The position numbers and the translations under genes were made by a program. Below are positions 1 through 8,866 of a stretch of 64,000 nt of DNA, one piece after another (the first letter of the stretch is position 1; every line of letters begins with the position of its first letter). Below the pieces are notes generated by a model, which saw only the letters and a list, made by a program, of their open reading frames with translations, was not told the DNA's origin and searched no databases. This DNA comes from Chitinophagales bacterium (GTDB lineage Bacteria > Bacteroidota > Bacteroidia > Chitinophagales > Chitinophagaceae): NCBI GenBank assembly GCA_017303835.1, contig JAFLBI010000001.1:1674001-1738000 (forward strand). Direction: 5' to 3'.

Positions 1-2
1 TG

Positions 3-941
3 CAGGGCATGCAGGAAATACATGATCTCTTATACGGTACCGATAGCAGTATTCAAATCAGCTTATGGTTGCAGCGTATCAGCATGCTACTGAATAAACC
101 AGGCGTGCATGATATCCTGCGTATAGACAATCCTAAAAAGATCAGCATCATCCAGATATTGGATATCGCATCCTTCATGCATGGGCATTACAAACAAGCC
201 GCTTTTGAACTGATTGATATCTTCAGCAAGATAGATGCTTACCTCAGCTTAGCCAAAGCTTGCCAGCATTTCCAGCTTTGTTTTCCTGAAGTAACAGATG
301 CTGAAGAACCTTCCATTATTGCTGAACAACTCTATCACTTGTTGTTACCAACACCGGTGTCGTATGATGTTCAATTGAACAGAGCCAGCAACTTCCTATT
401 TCTTACTGGCGCCAATATGGCGGGTAAGAGCACTTTTATCAAAGCTGTGGGTGTAGGTGTGTATCTGGCACAATTGGGTATGGGTGTGCCCGCTAAAAGC
501 ATGCGCATTAGTTTCTTTGATGGACTGCTCAGCAATATCCATGTGATGGATAATATTGTTAAGGGAGAGAGTTATTTCTTCAATGAAGTGCAACGCATTC
601 GCAAGACCATTGAAAAAATCAGTGATGGCAAAAAATGGCTGATCCTGATTGATGAATTGTTCAAAGGAACCAATGTGCAAGATGCCATGAAGTGCAGCAC
701 AACCGTGATTGAAGGCTTGCGCAGGATGCAAAATGCTGTATTCATTCTTTCGACACACTTATACGAAATAGGCGAACCACTGCAACAATACCCCAATATC
801 CAATTCCGCTATTTTGAAACCCATGTACAGGACGACCAGCTGGCTTTTAGCTATCAACTGAAAGAGGGTATCAGTAATGACCGATTGGGCTACCTGATTC
901 TGAAAAGAGAAGGTGTAGTAGAGCTGCTGAACAAACTCTAG
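3..941 (+). CDS. MutS-family ATPase, C-terminal part (5' end outside window)
   Basis: This is the C-terminal ATPase domain of a MutS-type DNA-binding protein. A Walker A motif (GANMAGKST, about residue 134 of the visible part) and a Walker B (LILIDELFKGT) are clear, followed by the conserved STHLYEIGE stretch. The frame is open to the left edge, so the ATG at position 9 is probably internal and the gene is cut by the window. The segment before the Walker A is helical and lever-like, and no mismatch-recognition domain is visible. Short Bacteroidota MutS homologues of this kind often lack that domain, so a role in mismatch repair proper is uncertain. The gene ends 91 bp before yifB on the same strand. 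Confidence 0.85.
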   Translation, partial: QGMQEIHDLLYGTDSSIQISLWLQRISMLLNKPGVHDILRIDNPKKISIIQILDIASFMHGHYKQAAFELIDIFSKIDAYLSLAKACQHFQLCFPEVTDAEEPSIIAEQLYHLLLPTPVSYDVQLNRASNFLFLTGANMAGKSTFIKAVGVGVYLAQLGMGVPAKSMRISFFDGLLSNIHVMDNIVKGESYFFNEVQRIRKTIEKISDGKKWLILIDELFKGTNVQDAMKCSTTVIEGLRRMQNAVFILSTHLYEIGEPLQQYPNIQFRYFETHVQDDQLAFSYQLKEGISNDRLGYLILKREGVVELLNKL

Positions 942-962
942 GAAAGCATTTTATTTTCTCCC

Positions 963-1009
963 TATCTTTATAGCATCCTCAATGAAACCCGGCATTCGCC
1001 GGTGTCATT
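963..1009 (+). promoter_or_regulatory. candidate -7 box and leader stem-loop upstream of yifB
   Basis: TATCTTTA at 963-970 resembles the Bacteroidota -7 consensus TAnnTTTG. About ten bases downstream an imperfect stem-loop starts: AATGA (981-985) pairs with TCATT (1005-1009) and CCGGC (989-993) with GCCGG (998-1002), loop ATTC. If the box is used, the hairpin lies near the 5' end of the yifB mRNA. There is no T tract, so it does not look like a terminator. No clear -33 TTG was found. Confidence 0.4.
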
Positions 1010-1032
1010 ACATCAATTATAAATGAATTTGT

Positions 1033-2574
1033 ATGCTGGTGAAAACCTTTGGCAGCGCCGTGTATGGCGTGGAAGCCATCACCATTACCATTGAGGTGAG
1101 TGTGTCTAACGGACAAAATTATTTCATCGTTGGGCTACCGGATAGTGCCGTCAAAGAAAGTATTCAACGCATTGAAAGCGCCATCAAGAGTAACGAATAC
1201 CACATGCCGCGCACCAAGATTATTGTGAATCTCGCACCAGCTGATATTCGCAAATCTGGCTCTGCATTTGATTTACCCATAGCTGTTGCAGTGTTAGGCG
1301 CCAGTGAGCAAATTGAAGAACCTGAAAGACTCAAGGATTATGTGATCATGGGTGAGTTGAGTCTGGACGGCACTGTGCAACCGATCAAAGGCGCCCTACC
1401 TATTGCCATACAAGCCAGAAAAGAAGGCTACAAAGGCTTGATTGTACCCAAAGAAAATGTGCGTGAAGCGGGTATGGTAAATCAATTAGATGTGTATGGT
1501 GTATCTCATCTAACAGAAGTCATCGATTTCTTTCGCGATGAACAAAGTATGCAGCCGGAGATCGTTCATACACGGGATGAATTCTTTGCATCACAATATG
1601 ATTTTGATACCGACTTCACCGATGTAAAAGGACAAGAACATATCAAACGCGCATTAGAGATCGCCGCAGCAGGCGGACACAATGCCATCTTAATCGGCCC
1701 ACCGGGCGCCGGTAAAACCATGCTAGCGAAAAGATTGCCGACCATTCTACCACCACTCAGTTTACAAGAAGCACTAGAGACCACCAAGATTCATAGCGTG
1801 GCGGGTAAACTGCAAGGTGGAACGGCTCTCATCAGCAAAAGACCTTTTCGTTCGCCGCATCATACTATTTCAGATGTGGCATTGGTGGGTGGTGGTGGTA
1901 TTCCCCAGCCCGGTGAAATTTCACTCGCACACAACGGTGTTTTATTCTTAGATGAATTACCTGAATTCAAGAGAACGGTATTGGAAGTGATGCGCCAACC
2001 CATGGAAGAAAGAAGAGTGACGATTTCACGAGCGAAAGTGGCTTTGGATTTTCCTGCCAATTTCATGCTCATTGCTTCTATGAACCCCTGTCCTTGTGGC
2101 TTTTACAATCATCCCGAGAAAGAATGCACTTGCGCCCCCGGTGTAGTACAGAAATACCTCAACAAAGTGTCCGGGCCCTTGCTCGACAGAATAGACTTGC
2201 ATGTAGAAGTAACACCTGTTCCTTTCAGCGAACTCAGCAATCAGCAAAACGGCGAATCATCGGCACATATCCGCGAACGCGTGATACAAGCCAGGGAGAT
2301 TCAAGCAGAACGATATCAAGCATACCCGGGCATTTATGCCAATGCACAAATGAGCAGCAAACAGCTCCGTGAGATTTGTGTGATTGATGGCGTAGGTGAA
2401 GCATTGCTGAAAAAAGCCATGGAAAGATTGAACCTGAGTGCGCGGGCTTATGACCGAATTCTGAAAGTGAGCAGGACCATTGCAGACCTTGCCAATAGCA
2501 CCCATATCAGACCAGAACACCTGGCAGAAGCCATACAATACCGAAGCCTGGACAGAGAGGGCTGGGCAGGGTAA
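1033..2574 (+). CDS. yifB: YifB/ComM family Mg-chelatase-like AAA+ ATPase
   Basis: This 513-residue protein has the full family layout: an N-terminal ChlI-like domain (about 20-165), a Mg-chelatase AAA+ domain (about 190-400) with Walker A GPPGAGKT (222-229) and Walker B VLFLDELPEF (from about 303), and a C-terminal lid. The cysteine motif NPCPCGF (351-357) is typical. The family includes ComM, a hexameric helicase that promotes branch migration during integration of transformed DNA; in bacteria not known to be competent its role is less clear. Length is normal. It follows the MutS-like gene on the same strand, so both neighbours handle DNA. The start is an ATG without a visible Shine-Dalgarno site. 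Confidence 0.93.
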   Translation: MLVKTFGSAVYGVEAITITIEVSVSNGQNYFIVGLPDSAVKESIQRIESAIKSNEYHMPRTKIIVNLAPADIRKSGSAFDLPIAVAVLGASEQIEEPERLKDYVIMGELSLDGTVQPIKGALPIAIQARKEGYKGLIVPKENVREAGMVNQLDVYGVSHLTEVIDFFRDEQSMQPEIVHTRDEFFASQYDFDTDFTDVKGQEHIKRALEIAAAGGHNAILIGPPGAGKTMLAKRLPTILPPLSLQEALETTKIHSVAGKLQGGTALISKRPFRSPHHTISDVALVGGGGIPQPGEISLAHNGVLFLDELPEFKRTVLEVMRQPMEERRVTISRAKVALDFPANFMLIASMNPCPCGFYNHPEKECTCAPGVVQKYLNKVSGPLLDRIDLHVEVTPVPFSELSNQQNGESSAHIRERVIQAREIQAERYQAYPGIYANAQMSSKQLREICVIDGVGEALLKKAMERLNLSARAYDRILKVSRTIADLANSTHIRPEHLAEAIQYRSLDREGWAG

Positions 2575-2615
2575 TGCCGTGCTGAAAATTCATTTTAACA
2601 AAAGATTGCGCGGGC

Positions 2616-2646
2616 TTGGCGCAGTTTTGGTATTCATTTAACTTTA
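2616..2646 (+). promoter_or_regulatory. candidate promoter of the OmpR-type response regulator
   Basis: TTG at 2616-2618 is followed after 20 bp by TAACTTTA at 2639-2646, close to the Bacteroidota -33/-7 pattern (TTG, 19-21 bp, TAnnTTTG). The ATG at 2670 lies 23 bp after the box, giving a short leader. Confidence 0.5.
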
Positions 2647-2669
2647 TTTGACTCAACAAACGCCACAAC

Positions 2670-3368
2670 ATGGAAGACAAAAAGAAATACCGCATTCTTC
2701 TTTGCGAAGACGACCAGAATCTGGGCATGGTATTGAAGAACTATTTAGAGCTGAACGATTACGACGTAACACTGGAAAGAGACGGTCGTTTGGGCTTGGC
2801 TGCTTTTCAGCGCGAGAAGCCGGATATCTGTTTGTTAGATGTGATGATGCCAAATATGGATGGCTTTACATTGGCTGAAGAAATTCGTGATGTAGATCCA
2901 GATATTCCTTTGTTTTTCCTGAGTGCCAAGACCATGAAGGATGATATCATTCAAGGTTATAAACTTGGTGCCGATGATTATATCACCAAGCCTTTTGACA
3001 GCGAAGTATTGCTGCTGAAGATCAAAGCTATTCTGAAGCGTAATGAAGAGCAGAATGTGGTGAATGAAAATATTGAGTTTGATCTTGGCGGTTACCATTT
3101 CAACCCCAAACTGCGCGAATTAAGCTTTGCTGGTAAGATGCAAACCTTATCGCCCAAAGAAAATGAACTGCTGAAAATGCTGGCAGAACATAAAAATGAT
3201 TTGCTGCCACGCGAACGTGCACTGAAAAAGATTTGGGGTAGCGATACCTATTTCAACGGCCGCAGCATGGATGTATACATTGCTAAGCTGCGTAAATACC
3301 TGAAGGAAGACAGCAATATCGAAATCGTGAATATTCACGGTAACGGTTTCCGTCTGGTAGCACCATAA
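2670..3368 (+). CDS. OmpR/PhoB-type response regulator transcription factor
   Basis: This is a 232-residue two-domain regulator. The receiver domain (about 5-120) has the acidic pair E13-D14-D15, the phospho-acceptor Asp57 in LLDVMMPNMDG, and Lys107 in ITKPF. A winged-helix DNA-binding domain (about 135-230) ends in the usual IHGNGFRLV. It resembles RprY-type regulators of Bacteroidota. No sensor kinase lies next to it, so it is an orphan here and its signal is unknown. It appears monocistronic, with its own candidate promoter and a strong terminator shared with the convergent ruvB. Confidence 0.93.
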   Translation: MEDKKKYRILLCEDDQNLGMVLKNYLELNDYDVTLERDGRLGLAAFQREKPDICLLDVMMPNMDGFTLAEEIRDVDPDIPLFFLSAKTMKDDIIQGYKLGADDYITKPFDSEVLLLKIKAILKRNEEQNVVNENIEFDLGGYHFNPKLRELSFAGKMQTLSPKENELLKMLAEHKNDLLPRERALKKIWGSDTYFNGRSMDVYIAKLRKYLKEDSNIEIVNIHGNGFRLVAP

Positions 3369-3392
3369 TAGATTTGATTGAGATGACGATAA

Positions 3393-3436
3393 ACCCTCGC
3401 AGTCCCGAGCATTCGGGATGCGGGGGTTTTGTTTTA
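3393..3436. terminator. bidirectional terminator between response regulator and ruvB
   Basis: A long stem (3393-3427) pairs ACCCTCGCA with TGCGGGGGT and, after one bulged G, TCCCGA with TCGGGA around the loop GCAT. T-rich runs follow on the plus strand (TTTTGTTTTAG) and A-rich sequence precedes it, so it can serve both converging genes. Confidence 0.85.
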
Positions 3437-4465
3437 GAATAAACCCGGCTGCAATCCGCCCCTGTTGGGCTGTTTGCCTAAATGCTCGTAAGCTTTTGCA
3501 GTTACTTCTCTGCCTCTTGGCGTACGCTGAATAAATCCTTCTTGAATTAAGAAAGGTTCATACACTTCTTCCAAAGTGCCCGGCTCTTCTCCTACTGCTG
3601 TAGCAATGGTGGTAATACCTACCGGACCACCTTTGAATTTTTCAATGATGGTGGCGAGTATCCGGTTATCCATTTCATCCAATCCATGCTCATCCACATT
3701 CAATGCTTTGAGTGCATGTTTGGTGATACCAATATCAATTTGTCCATCATTCAATACCTGTGCAAAATCGCGTACTCGACGTAACAAACCATTGGCAATA
3801 CGCGGCGTGCCTCTGCTGCGCCCTGCAATTTCTGCTGCAGCATCAATGGTAATCGGCGTTGTGAGAATACCTGCACTTCTTTCAATAATACGTTGCAAAG
3901 TGCCGGCATTGTAATATTCCAATCTTGACTTGATACCAAAACGTGACAACAAAGGCGCCGTAAGCAAACCACTACGTGTGGTGGCACCAATCAAGGTGAA
4001 GGGATTCAGATTTATCTGAATGCTTCGCGCACTAGGGCCGCTATCGATCATGATATCAATACGGAAATCTTCCATCGCTGCATAGAGATATTCTTCTACG
4101 ACGGTACTTAGGCGATGGATCTCATCAATAAACAACACATCATTGGGTTCCAGATTGGTAAGCAAACCTGCGAGATCTCCCGGCTTTTCAATCACCGGAC
4201 CGGAGGTTTCTTTGATGTTCACCCCTAACTCATTCGCTACGATTCTGGAAAGTGTGGTTTTACCCAATCCCGGAGGGCCATGAAACAAAATATGATCCAG
4301 TGCATCGCCACGCATTTTGGCTGCACGGATAAAGATGGTAAGGTTTTCGATGATTTGTGCTTGGCCCGAAAACTCATCCATCCCTTTCGGGCGAATACTG
4401 TTCTCGAACTCTTTGTCACCGCTGTTCAGCAATTCCTTATCACTGTTCAGATTGGGATTGGCCAT
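3434..4465 (-). CDS. ruvB: Holliday junction branch migration helicase RuvB
   Basis: RuvB is the hexameric AAA+ motor that drives branch migration of Holliday junctions with RuvA. This 343-residue protein has Walker A GPPGLGKT (63-70), Walker [10 protein letters not shown] (about 112-120), the sensor motif GATTRSG and a C-terminal winged-helix domain (about 260-335) with RTPRGR. Length is standard. The partner nuclease gene ruvC is about 20 kb away in this window, and ruvA is not present. A TAAATTTA box lies only 4 bp before the ATG, so the mRNA may be leaderless. Confidence 0.97.
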   Translation of the reverse strand: MANPNLNSDKELLNSGDKEFENSIRPKGMDEFSGQAQIIENLTIFIRAAKMRGDALDHILFHGPPGLGKTTLSRIVANELGVNIKETSGPVIEKPGDLAGLLTNLEPNDVLFIDEIHRLSTVVEEYLYAAMEDFRIDIMIDSGPSARSIQINLNPFTLIGATTRSGLLTAPLLSRFGIKSRLEYYNAGTLQRIIERSAGILTTPITIDAAAEIAGRSRGTPRIANGLLRRVRDFAQVLNDGQIDIGITKHALKALNVDEHGLDEMDNRILATIIEKFKGGPVGITTIATAVGEEPGTLEEVYEPFLIQEGFIQRTPRGREVTAKAYEHLGKQPNRGGLQPGLF

Positions 4466-4469
4466 GGCG

Positions 4470-4477
4470 TAAATTTA
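4470..4477 (-). promoter_or_regulatory. candidate -7 box of ruvB, very close to the ATG
   Basis: TAAATTTA (self-complementary, so it reads the same on both strands) ends 4 bp before the ruvB ATG at 4465. A start site 5-8 bp downstream of the box would coincide with the start codon. No convincing -33 TTG was seen at the usual distance. Confidence 0.35.
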
Positions 4478-4536
4478 GTTCACCCAATGCAGGGAGCTGA
4501 AAATATTTTTAAGCGCCTACATCCTGTAAACAAAAT

Positions 4537-4560
4537 CCCCCCACAAAAATGTGAGGGGAA
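4537..4560 (-). terminator. terminator downstream of the small His-rich protein gene
   Basis: The stem TCCCC-C-CACA / TGTG-A-GGGGA has one mismatch and an AAAA loop. Read on the minus strand it is followed by TTTTGTTT, which fits a rho-independent terminator for the minus-strand gene ending at 4567. Confidence 0.65.
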
Positions 4561-4566
4561 AATGTA

Positions 4567-4758
4567 TTAATGTTTTGCATCGTGCCCGCCGCCAGCTTTA
4601 TGCTGCTCAGTAGTGGCATGTGCTTCTCCACCGGGATGGAAAGGTCCATGACAGGTAGACATCAGAAACAGCAATGAACCAACTAAAACGAAAGCCAGCA
4701 AAGCTGTACCAGTATAATTTTTTGTGACACCGTTTTCGTGCGGATGATCGTGTGACAT
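4567..4758 (-). CDS. small histidine-rich single-pass membrane protein, unknown function
   Basis: This 63-residue protein is not one I recognise. It has three histidines in an N-terminal HDHPHE segment, one hydrophobic helix (about residues 17-34), then a tail with Cys36 and six further histidines (9 His of 63). Such a layout suggests a membrane-anchored metal-binding protein, but that is inference. The start at 4758 (MSHDHPHENG) is preferred over an ATG at 4794, which would overlap the upstream M23 gene and add an unlikely leader. It lies 32 bp downstream of the M23 peptidase gene on the same strand and is followed by its own terminator. Confidence 0.65.
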   Translation of the reverse strand: MSHDHPHENGVTKNYTGTALLAFVLVGSLLFLMSTCHGPFHPGGEAHATTEQHKAGGGHDAKH

Positions 4759-4790
4759 GGGTTTGGTTTTTGTGCCGCTAAAGTAAGTAA

Positions 4791-5498
4791 TCAACTACGA
4801 ATTGCCAATGGCATCCAATGAAAGAGCAAATCAGGGTCAGGACAATTCTGCAAGTATTTTTCCCGCTCAGAAAATTTACAAACACCCGGATAATCGCCCC
4901 TCTTTCCCTCCATGTCTAAGATCAATTGAAAATGCAGGTGTGGCGGCCAATGACCATTTTCATGCGCCTCACCAAAATGAGCCAATAGTTGACCTGCTGC
5001 AATAGGCGCACCCTCTTGCAAGGAGGCGATATCTTTCAAGGCTAGATGTCCATACAAACTATAAAACTTTCCACCTTCTACTTGATGCTCCAGAATAATA
5101 GTGGCACCGTAATCTCCAAATGCATCATTGAAAGCAAAGCTGTGCACAGTACCATCGAGCGGCGCATAAACAGGCGTGTCGGCCGGCCCCCAGATATCCA
5201 GTCCTAAATGCAATCTTCGGGGCTCTTCACCACCAAACAAATCGCTACGACCATACATGGTGCGCAATTCATTATACCCACCAATACCATAATCTGCGCC
5301 ATTTTTTGCAAGAAATTGCTGCATATAGGCAGAAAAAGCAGCTGTATCAGCCATCAGGGCTTCAGATAAGTCTGAGTTGGAAGCCGTAAGATTCACCACA
5401 GCAAAAACGGTACTTGCCGCATTGAAAGGCACTACAGCCTGAAAACTATTCACCCCTGATTGTATCCACTCTTCAAATTCTGCTGCTTGCATGCGCAT
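4791..5498 (-). CDS. M23-family metallopeptidase (LytM/lysostaphin type)
   Basis: This 235-residue protein carries an M23 peptidase domain in its C-terminal half. The zinc ligands are visible: His97 and Asp101 in HLGLD, and the HLH motif at 187-189 (PPHLHF); the YGHL motif lies near 149-152. M23 enzymes cut peptidoglycan cross-bridges, but some members are non-catalytic or act on other substrates. No signal peptide is visible at the N-terminus, which is odd for a cell-wall hydrolase. Close relatives of this domain are fused to class III aminotransferases in other bacteria, so a cytoplasmic role is possible. Two nearby ATG codons (5498 and 5492) could serve as start. Confidence 0.8.
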   Translation of the reverse strand: MRMQAAEFEEWIQSGVNSFQAVVPFNAASTVFAVVNLTASNSDLSEALMADTAAFSAYMQQFLAKNGADYGIGGYNELRTMYGRSDLFGGEEPRRLHLGLDIWGPADTPVYAPLDGTVHSFAFNDAFGDYGATIILEHQVEGGKFYSLYGHLALKDIASLQEGAPIAAGQLLAHFGEAHENGHWPPHLHFQLILDMEGKRGDYPGVCKFSEREKYLQNCPDPDLLFHWMPLAIRS

Positions 5499-5505
5499 AC
5501 ATGAT

Positions 5506-5513
5506 TAACTTTA
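5506..5513 (+). promoter_or_regulatory. candidate -7 box of the tricorn-like protease gene
   Basis: TAACTTTA matches TAnnTTTG except for the last base and lies 24 bp before the ATG at 5538. It sits in the short divergent gap to the M23 gene. Confidence 0.4.
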
Positions 5514-5537
5514 AAGACATTGTTTAAACCGCAACTT

Positions 5538-8500
5538 ATGAAGAAAATTGGCTTAAGCCTGCTGGGCAGTTTGATTGCACTGATCAGCATAGCGCAAACC
5601 GACGCACTCTGGATGCGCTACCCTGCCATCTCACCTGATGGTAAAGAGATAGTTTTCAGCTACAAGGGTGATCTGTACAAAGTAAGTAGTAATGGCGGAC
5701 AAGCAACGCCTTTAACCATGCATGAAGCGCATGACTATATGCCTGTATGGAGCCACGATGGCAAACAAATTGCTTTTGCCAGTGATCGCTTTGGCAATTT
5801 CGATGTATTTGTGATGGATGCCAATGGTGGTGAACCCAAAAGACTCACTTATCACTCCGCACCGGATTATCCTTTTGATTTTACCAAAGACAACCAACAA
5901 GTATTATTCGGCTCTGCCCGACACACAGTTAACACCAATGTGCGCTTCCCAAGAGGCGGTTTGTTTCTGCAAACCTATCTGGTACCAGCCAAAGGGGGAC
6001 GAAGTGTACTCATCTCTGCAACAGGCATGGAACACGCACAATACAATAGTAAGGGCGATGTCTTGGTCTATCAAGATAGAAAAGGAACAGAAGATGCCTG
6101 GCGCAAACACCATACTTCTTCCCTCACAAGAGATATCTGGTTGCACGATACCAAGTCTGGTAGCTATACCAAGATCAGTGATTATGAAGGGGAAGATCGT
6201 GAGCCTGTATTCAGTGCAGATGATCAATCGGTTTATTACCTGAGTGAAAAACCAGGTACACAAAATTTATTCAAGCGCGAACTCAATAGCCAGAAAGAAA
6301 CACAACTCACGAAATTCAAAGATCATCCTGTAAGACATCTTACGCGTGCAGCAGATAATACACTTTGCTTTAGCTGGAATGGAGAAATCTATCTGGTAAA
6401 GAATGATGGCAATCCCAAAAAAATTGCTGTTACTGTTACAACTGATATGAAAGCCAATAATGAAAGGGTTGTTCCGGTAAGTGGTGGGAATGGCAATGAT
6501 GTAGCTATTTCACCTAACGGAAAAGAACTGGCTTTCATCTTCAGAGGAGAAGTGTTCGTGACCTCTGTAGAAGGCGGTATTACCAAGCGCATTACCAATA
6601 CGCCTGAGCAAGAAAGAGACCTGAGCTTTAGCAAGGATGGCAGAACATTGTTCTATTCTACTGAAAGAAATGATAGCTGGGATATTTATCAAACCAGTAT
6701 CAGCAGAAAAGAAGAACCTTATTTCTATGCTGCCACTATTCTGAAAGAAGAAGCTGTTATCGCAACACCCAAAGAAGAATTTCAACCTGCAGTTTCGCCG
6801 GATGGCAAATCCATTGCTTATCTGGAAGAGCGCAATAGTTTACGTGTGTTCAACTTAGAAAAGAAAACAAGCACCACCATTATCCCTTTAGGCGTAAACT
6901 TTTCTTATCGTGATGGTGATCAGGAATATGATTGGAGTCCCGACAGCAAATGGCTGGCAGTAAGAAGTAACCAGGGGCGCTACGGTTCCAGCGATGTGGT
7001 CTTACACAAAGCAGATGGTTCTACGCCAAAGGGTTATGATATTACCCAGAGTGGTTTTCAGGATGGCGGCATTGAATGGGCATTTGAGGGAAAAGCCGTG
7101 CTATGGGTGACAGATAAACTGGGTAGAAAATCTTTGGCTTTACAAGGTTCAAGAGAGACCGATGTATTCATTGCTTTCTTTGATCAGGAAGCTTATGATA
7201 AATTCAGACTGAGTAAAGAAGATTATGCCTTGCTCAAAGAGAGAGAAGATAAAATCAAGAAAGACAGTGCCTGGAAGAAAAAAGACTCACTGGCTAAACT
7301 CAACTGGGTACCTGATCTAAACAGAACAGATCAGCGGAAAATCAGGTTAACACCAGCTTCCATGACGCTCGGTAGTTATGTACTGGCACCTGCTGGAGAT
7401 AAACTTTGGTACACTGCTTTTAATGAACGTACAACAGAACTCTGGCAACTGGATTTGCGTACACGAGAAACAAAAGTGATCACCAAACTAAGCGGCAGCG
7501 ATATCCGCCTCTCACCAGATGGCAAATGGCTGTTGCTGCAAGCAGGTGGCGGCTTCGCCAAATTAGAACCGGAAAGTGGCAGAATAACACCTATTGGTGT
7601 GCGTAGTGAAATGACGCTGAACCCTGCGGGTGAACGCAATTATATCTTCCATCATGCATGGCGTCAAGTGAAGAAGAAATTCTATGACCCCAAACTGCAT
7701 GGTGTGAATTGGGAATTGTATAAAACAGCTTATGCGAAGTTCTTACCGCATATCAACAATAATTATGATTTTCAGGAATTGCTGAGTGAGATGTTGGGTG
7801 AACTCAATGCCTCACATACTGGTGGTCGTTACTCGCCGCAAAATCCCAATGGTGATCAGACTGCATCACTAGGCTTATTCTATGATGAATTCAGTGGTGG
7901 TAATGGATTAGTCATCACAGAAGTAATTGAAGGCGGACCCGTTGACATTGCAGTCAGCAGAATCAGGGACGGACATATTATTGAACAGATTGATGGTACA
8001 GCCATCACCGCTGATGCAGATTGGGCAAAACTGCTGAACAGAAAAGCGGGAGCCAATGTACTGCTCACCGTTTTTGATCCGGTGAAGAAAGAACGTTATG
8101 AAGAAAGTATCAAGCCAATTGCAAACGAACAAGGACTGCTGTATGATCGATGGGTAAACACCATGCGCAAAATGGTAGAAAAACTTAGTGATGGAAAAGT
8201 GGGCTATGTACATGTTCAGGGGATGAATGATGGTAGCTATAGAACAGTGTATGAAGAAGTGCTGGGGCGTAATGCCGGCAAACAAGCATTGATTGTAGAT
8301 ACCCGCTTCAATGGCGGCGGTTGGCTGCATGAGGATTTGTCTAATTTCCTTGCAGGCAAAAACTATATCACTTTCAAACCTTATGGCTTTAATGCAGAAG
8401 GCGGAGAACCACAGGGCAAATGGTATAAACCAAGTTGTGTGGTAATGAGTGAAGCCAACTATAGTGATGCACATACATTCCCTTATGCTTATCGTGCGAA

Positions 8501-8756
8501 AGGTATTGGTAAACTGATTGGCATGCCTGTTCCGGGAACCAGTACATCTGTGTGGTGGGAAACCCAGATTGATCCTACGATGGTATTTGGTATTCCCATG
8601 ATTGGCAACTATGGCGTAAAAGAGCAGAGACTGTTAGAAAACTTCCAACTTGAACCAGATATTCGTGTAACACTACCTTATGATGCGTTCATCAAAGGCA
8701 AGGACACACAAATAGAAGCAGCAGTAGCAGAAATGCTGAAGAGCATCAAACAATAA
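5538..8756 (+). CDS. secreted tricorn-like S41 protease (beta-propeller, PDZ, S41 domain)
   Basis: This protein of about 1072 residues begins with a signal peptide (KKIGLSLLGSLIALISIAQ). It then has a TolB/WD40-like beta-propeller region with repeated ISPDGKE- and SPDSKW-type strands over roughly the first 650 residues. A core domain, a PDZ domain and a C-terminal S41 domain follow, with VVDTRFNGGGW and the candidate nucleophile region SEANYSDAHTFPY. Tricorn-type proteases cut peptides released by other proteases; the bacterial homologues with signal peptides act in the periplasm or outside. The ATG at 5538 is preferred over an upstream TTG because the signal peptide starts there. A strong hairpin follows the stop. 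Confidence 0.9.
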   Translation: MKKIGLSLLGSLIALISIAQTDALWMRYPAISPDGKEIVFSYKGDLYKVSSNGGQATPLTMHEAHDYMPVWSHDGKQIAFASDRFGNFDVFVMDANGGEPKRLTYHSAPDYPFDFTKDNQQVLFGSARHTVNTNVRFPRGGLFLQTYLVPAKGGRSVLISATGMEHAQYNSKGDVLVYQDRKGTEDAWRKHHTSSLTRDIWLHDTKSGSYTKISDYEGEDREPVFSADDQSVYYLSEKPGTQNLFKRELNSQKETQLTKFKDHPVRHLTRAADNTLCFSWNGEIYLVKNDGNPKKIAVTVTTDMKANNERVVPVSGGNGNDVAISPNGKELAFIFRGEVFVTSVEGGITKRITNTPEQERDLSFSKDGRTLFYSTERNDSWDIYQTSISRKEEPYFYAATILKEEAVIATPKEEFQPAVSPDGKSIAYLEERNSLRVFNLEKKTSTTIIPLGVNFSYRDGDQEYDWSPDSKWLAVRSNQGRYGSSDVVLHKADGSTPKGYDITQSGFQDGGIEWAFEGKAVLWVTDKLGRKSLALQGSRETDVFIAFFDQEAYDKFRLSKEDYALLKEREDKIKKDSAWKKKDSLAKLNWVPDLNRTDQRKIRLTPASMTLGSYVLAPAGDKLWYTAFNERTTELWQLDLRTRETKVITKLSGSDIRLSPDGKWLLLQAGGGFAKLEPESGRITPIGVRSEMTLNPAGERNYIFHHAWRQVKKKFYDPKLHGVNWELYKTAYAKFLPHINNNYDFQELLSEMLGELNASHTGGRYSPQNPNGDQTASLGLFYDEFSGGNGLVITEVIEGGPVDIAVSRIRDGHIIEQIDGTAITADADWAKLLNRKAGANVLLTVFDPVKKERYEESIKPIANEQGLLYDRWVNTMRKMVEKLSDGKVGYVHVQGMNDGSYRTVYEEVLGRNAGKQALIVDTRFNGGGWLHEDLSNFLAGKNYITFKPYGFNAEGGEPQGKWYKPSCVVMSEANYSDAHTFPYAYRAKGIGKLIGMPVPGTSTSVWWETQIDPTMVFGIPMIGNYGVKEQRLLENFQLEPDIRVTLPYDAFIKGKDTQIEAAVAEMLKSIKQ

Positions 8757-8780
8757 AACAAGCTGTTGATCCTCAGTTGA

Positions 8781-8810
8781 TAAAGCCCGTCAAACCACTG
8801 ACGGGCTTTA
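8781..8810 (+). terminator. terminator after the tricorn-like protease gene
   Basis: A perfect 12-bp stem, TAAAGCCCGTCA with TGACGGGCTTTA, around the loop AACCAC. The T run is inside the stem and only short T-rich sequence follows. Confidence 0.75.
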
Positions 8811-8866
8811 TCATGCCCACATATTCACAAAAGCAGCTATTTTAGCAGTACATAAAAACTATCTGC

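Noticed and set aside
3393-3436. Hairpin considered as a small RNA or REP-like repeat
   Set aside because: Its position between convergent genes with T runs on its flank fits a bidirectional terminator; no other copy of the sequence was noticed in the window.
7908-8474. 188-codon open frame antisense to the tricorn-like protease gene
   Set aside because: It overlaps a clear S41 domain on the other strand and looks like a codon-bias shadow.
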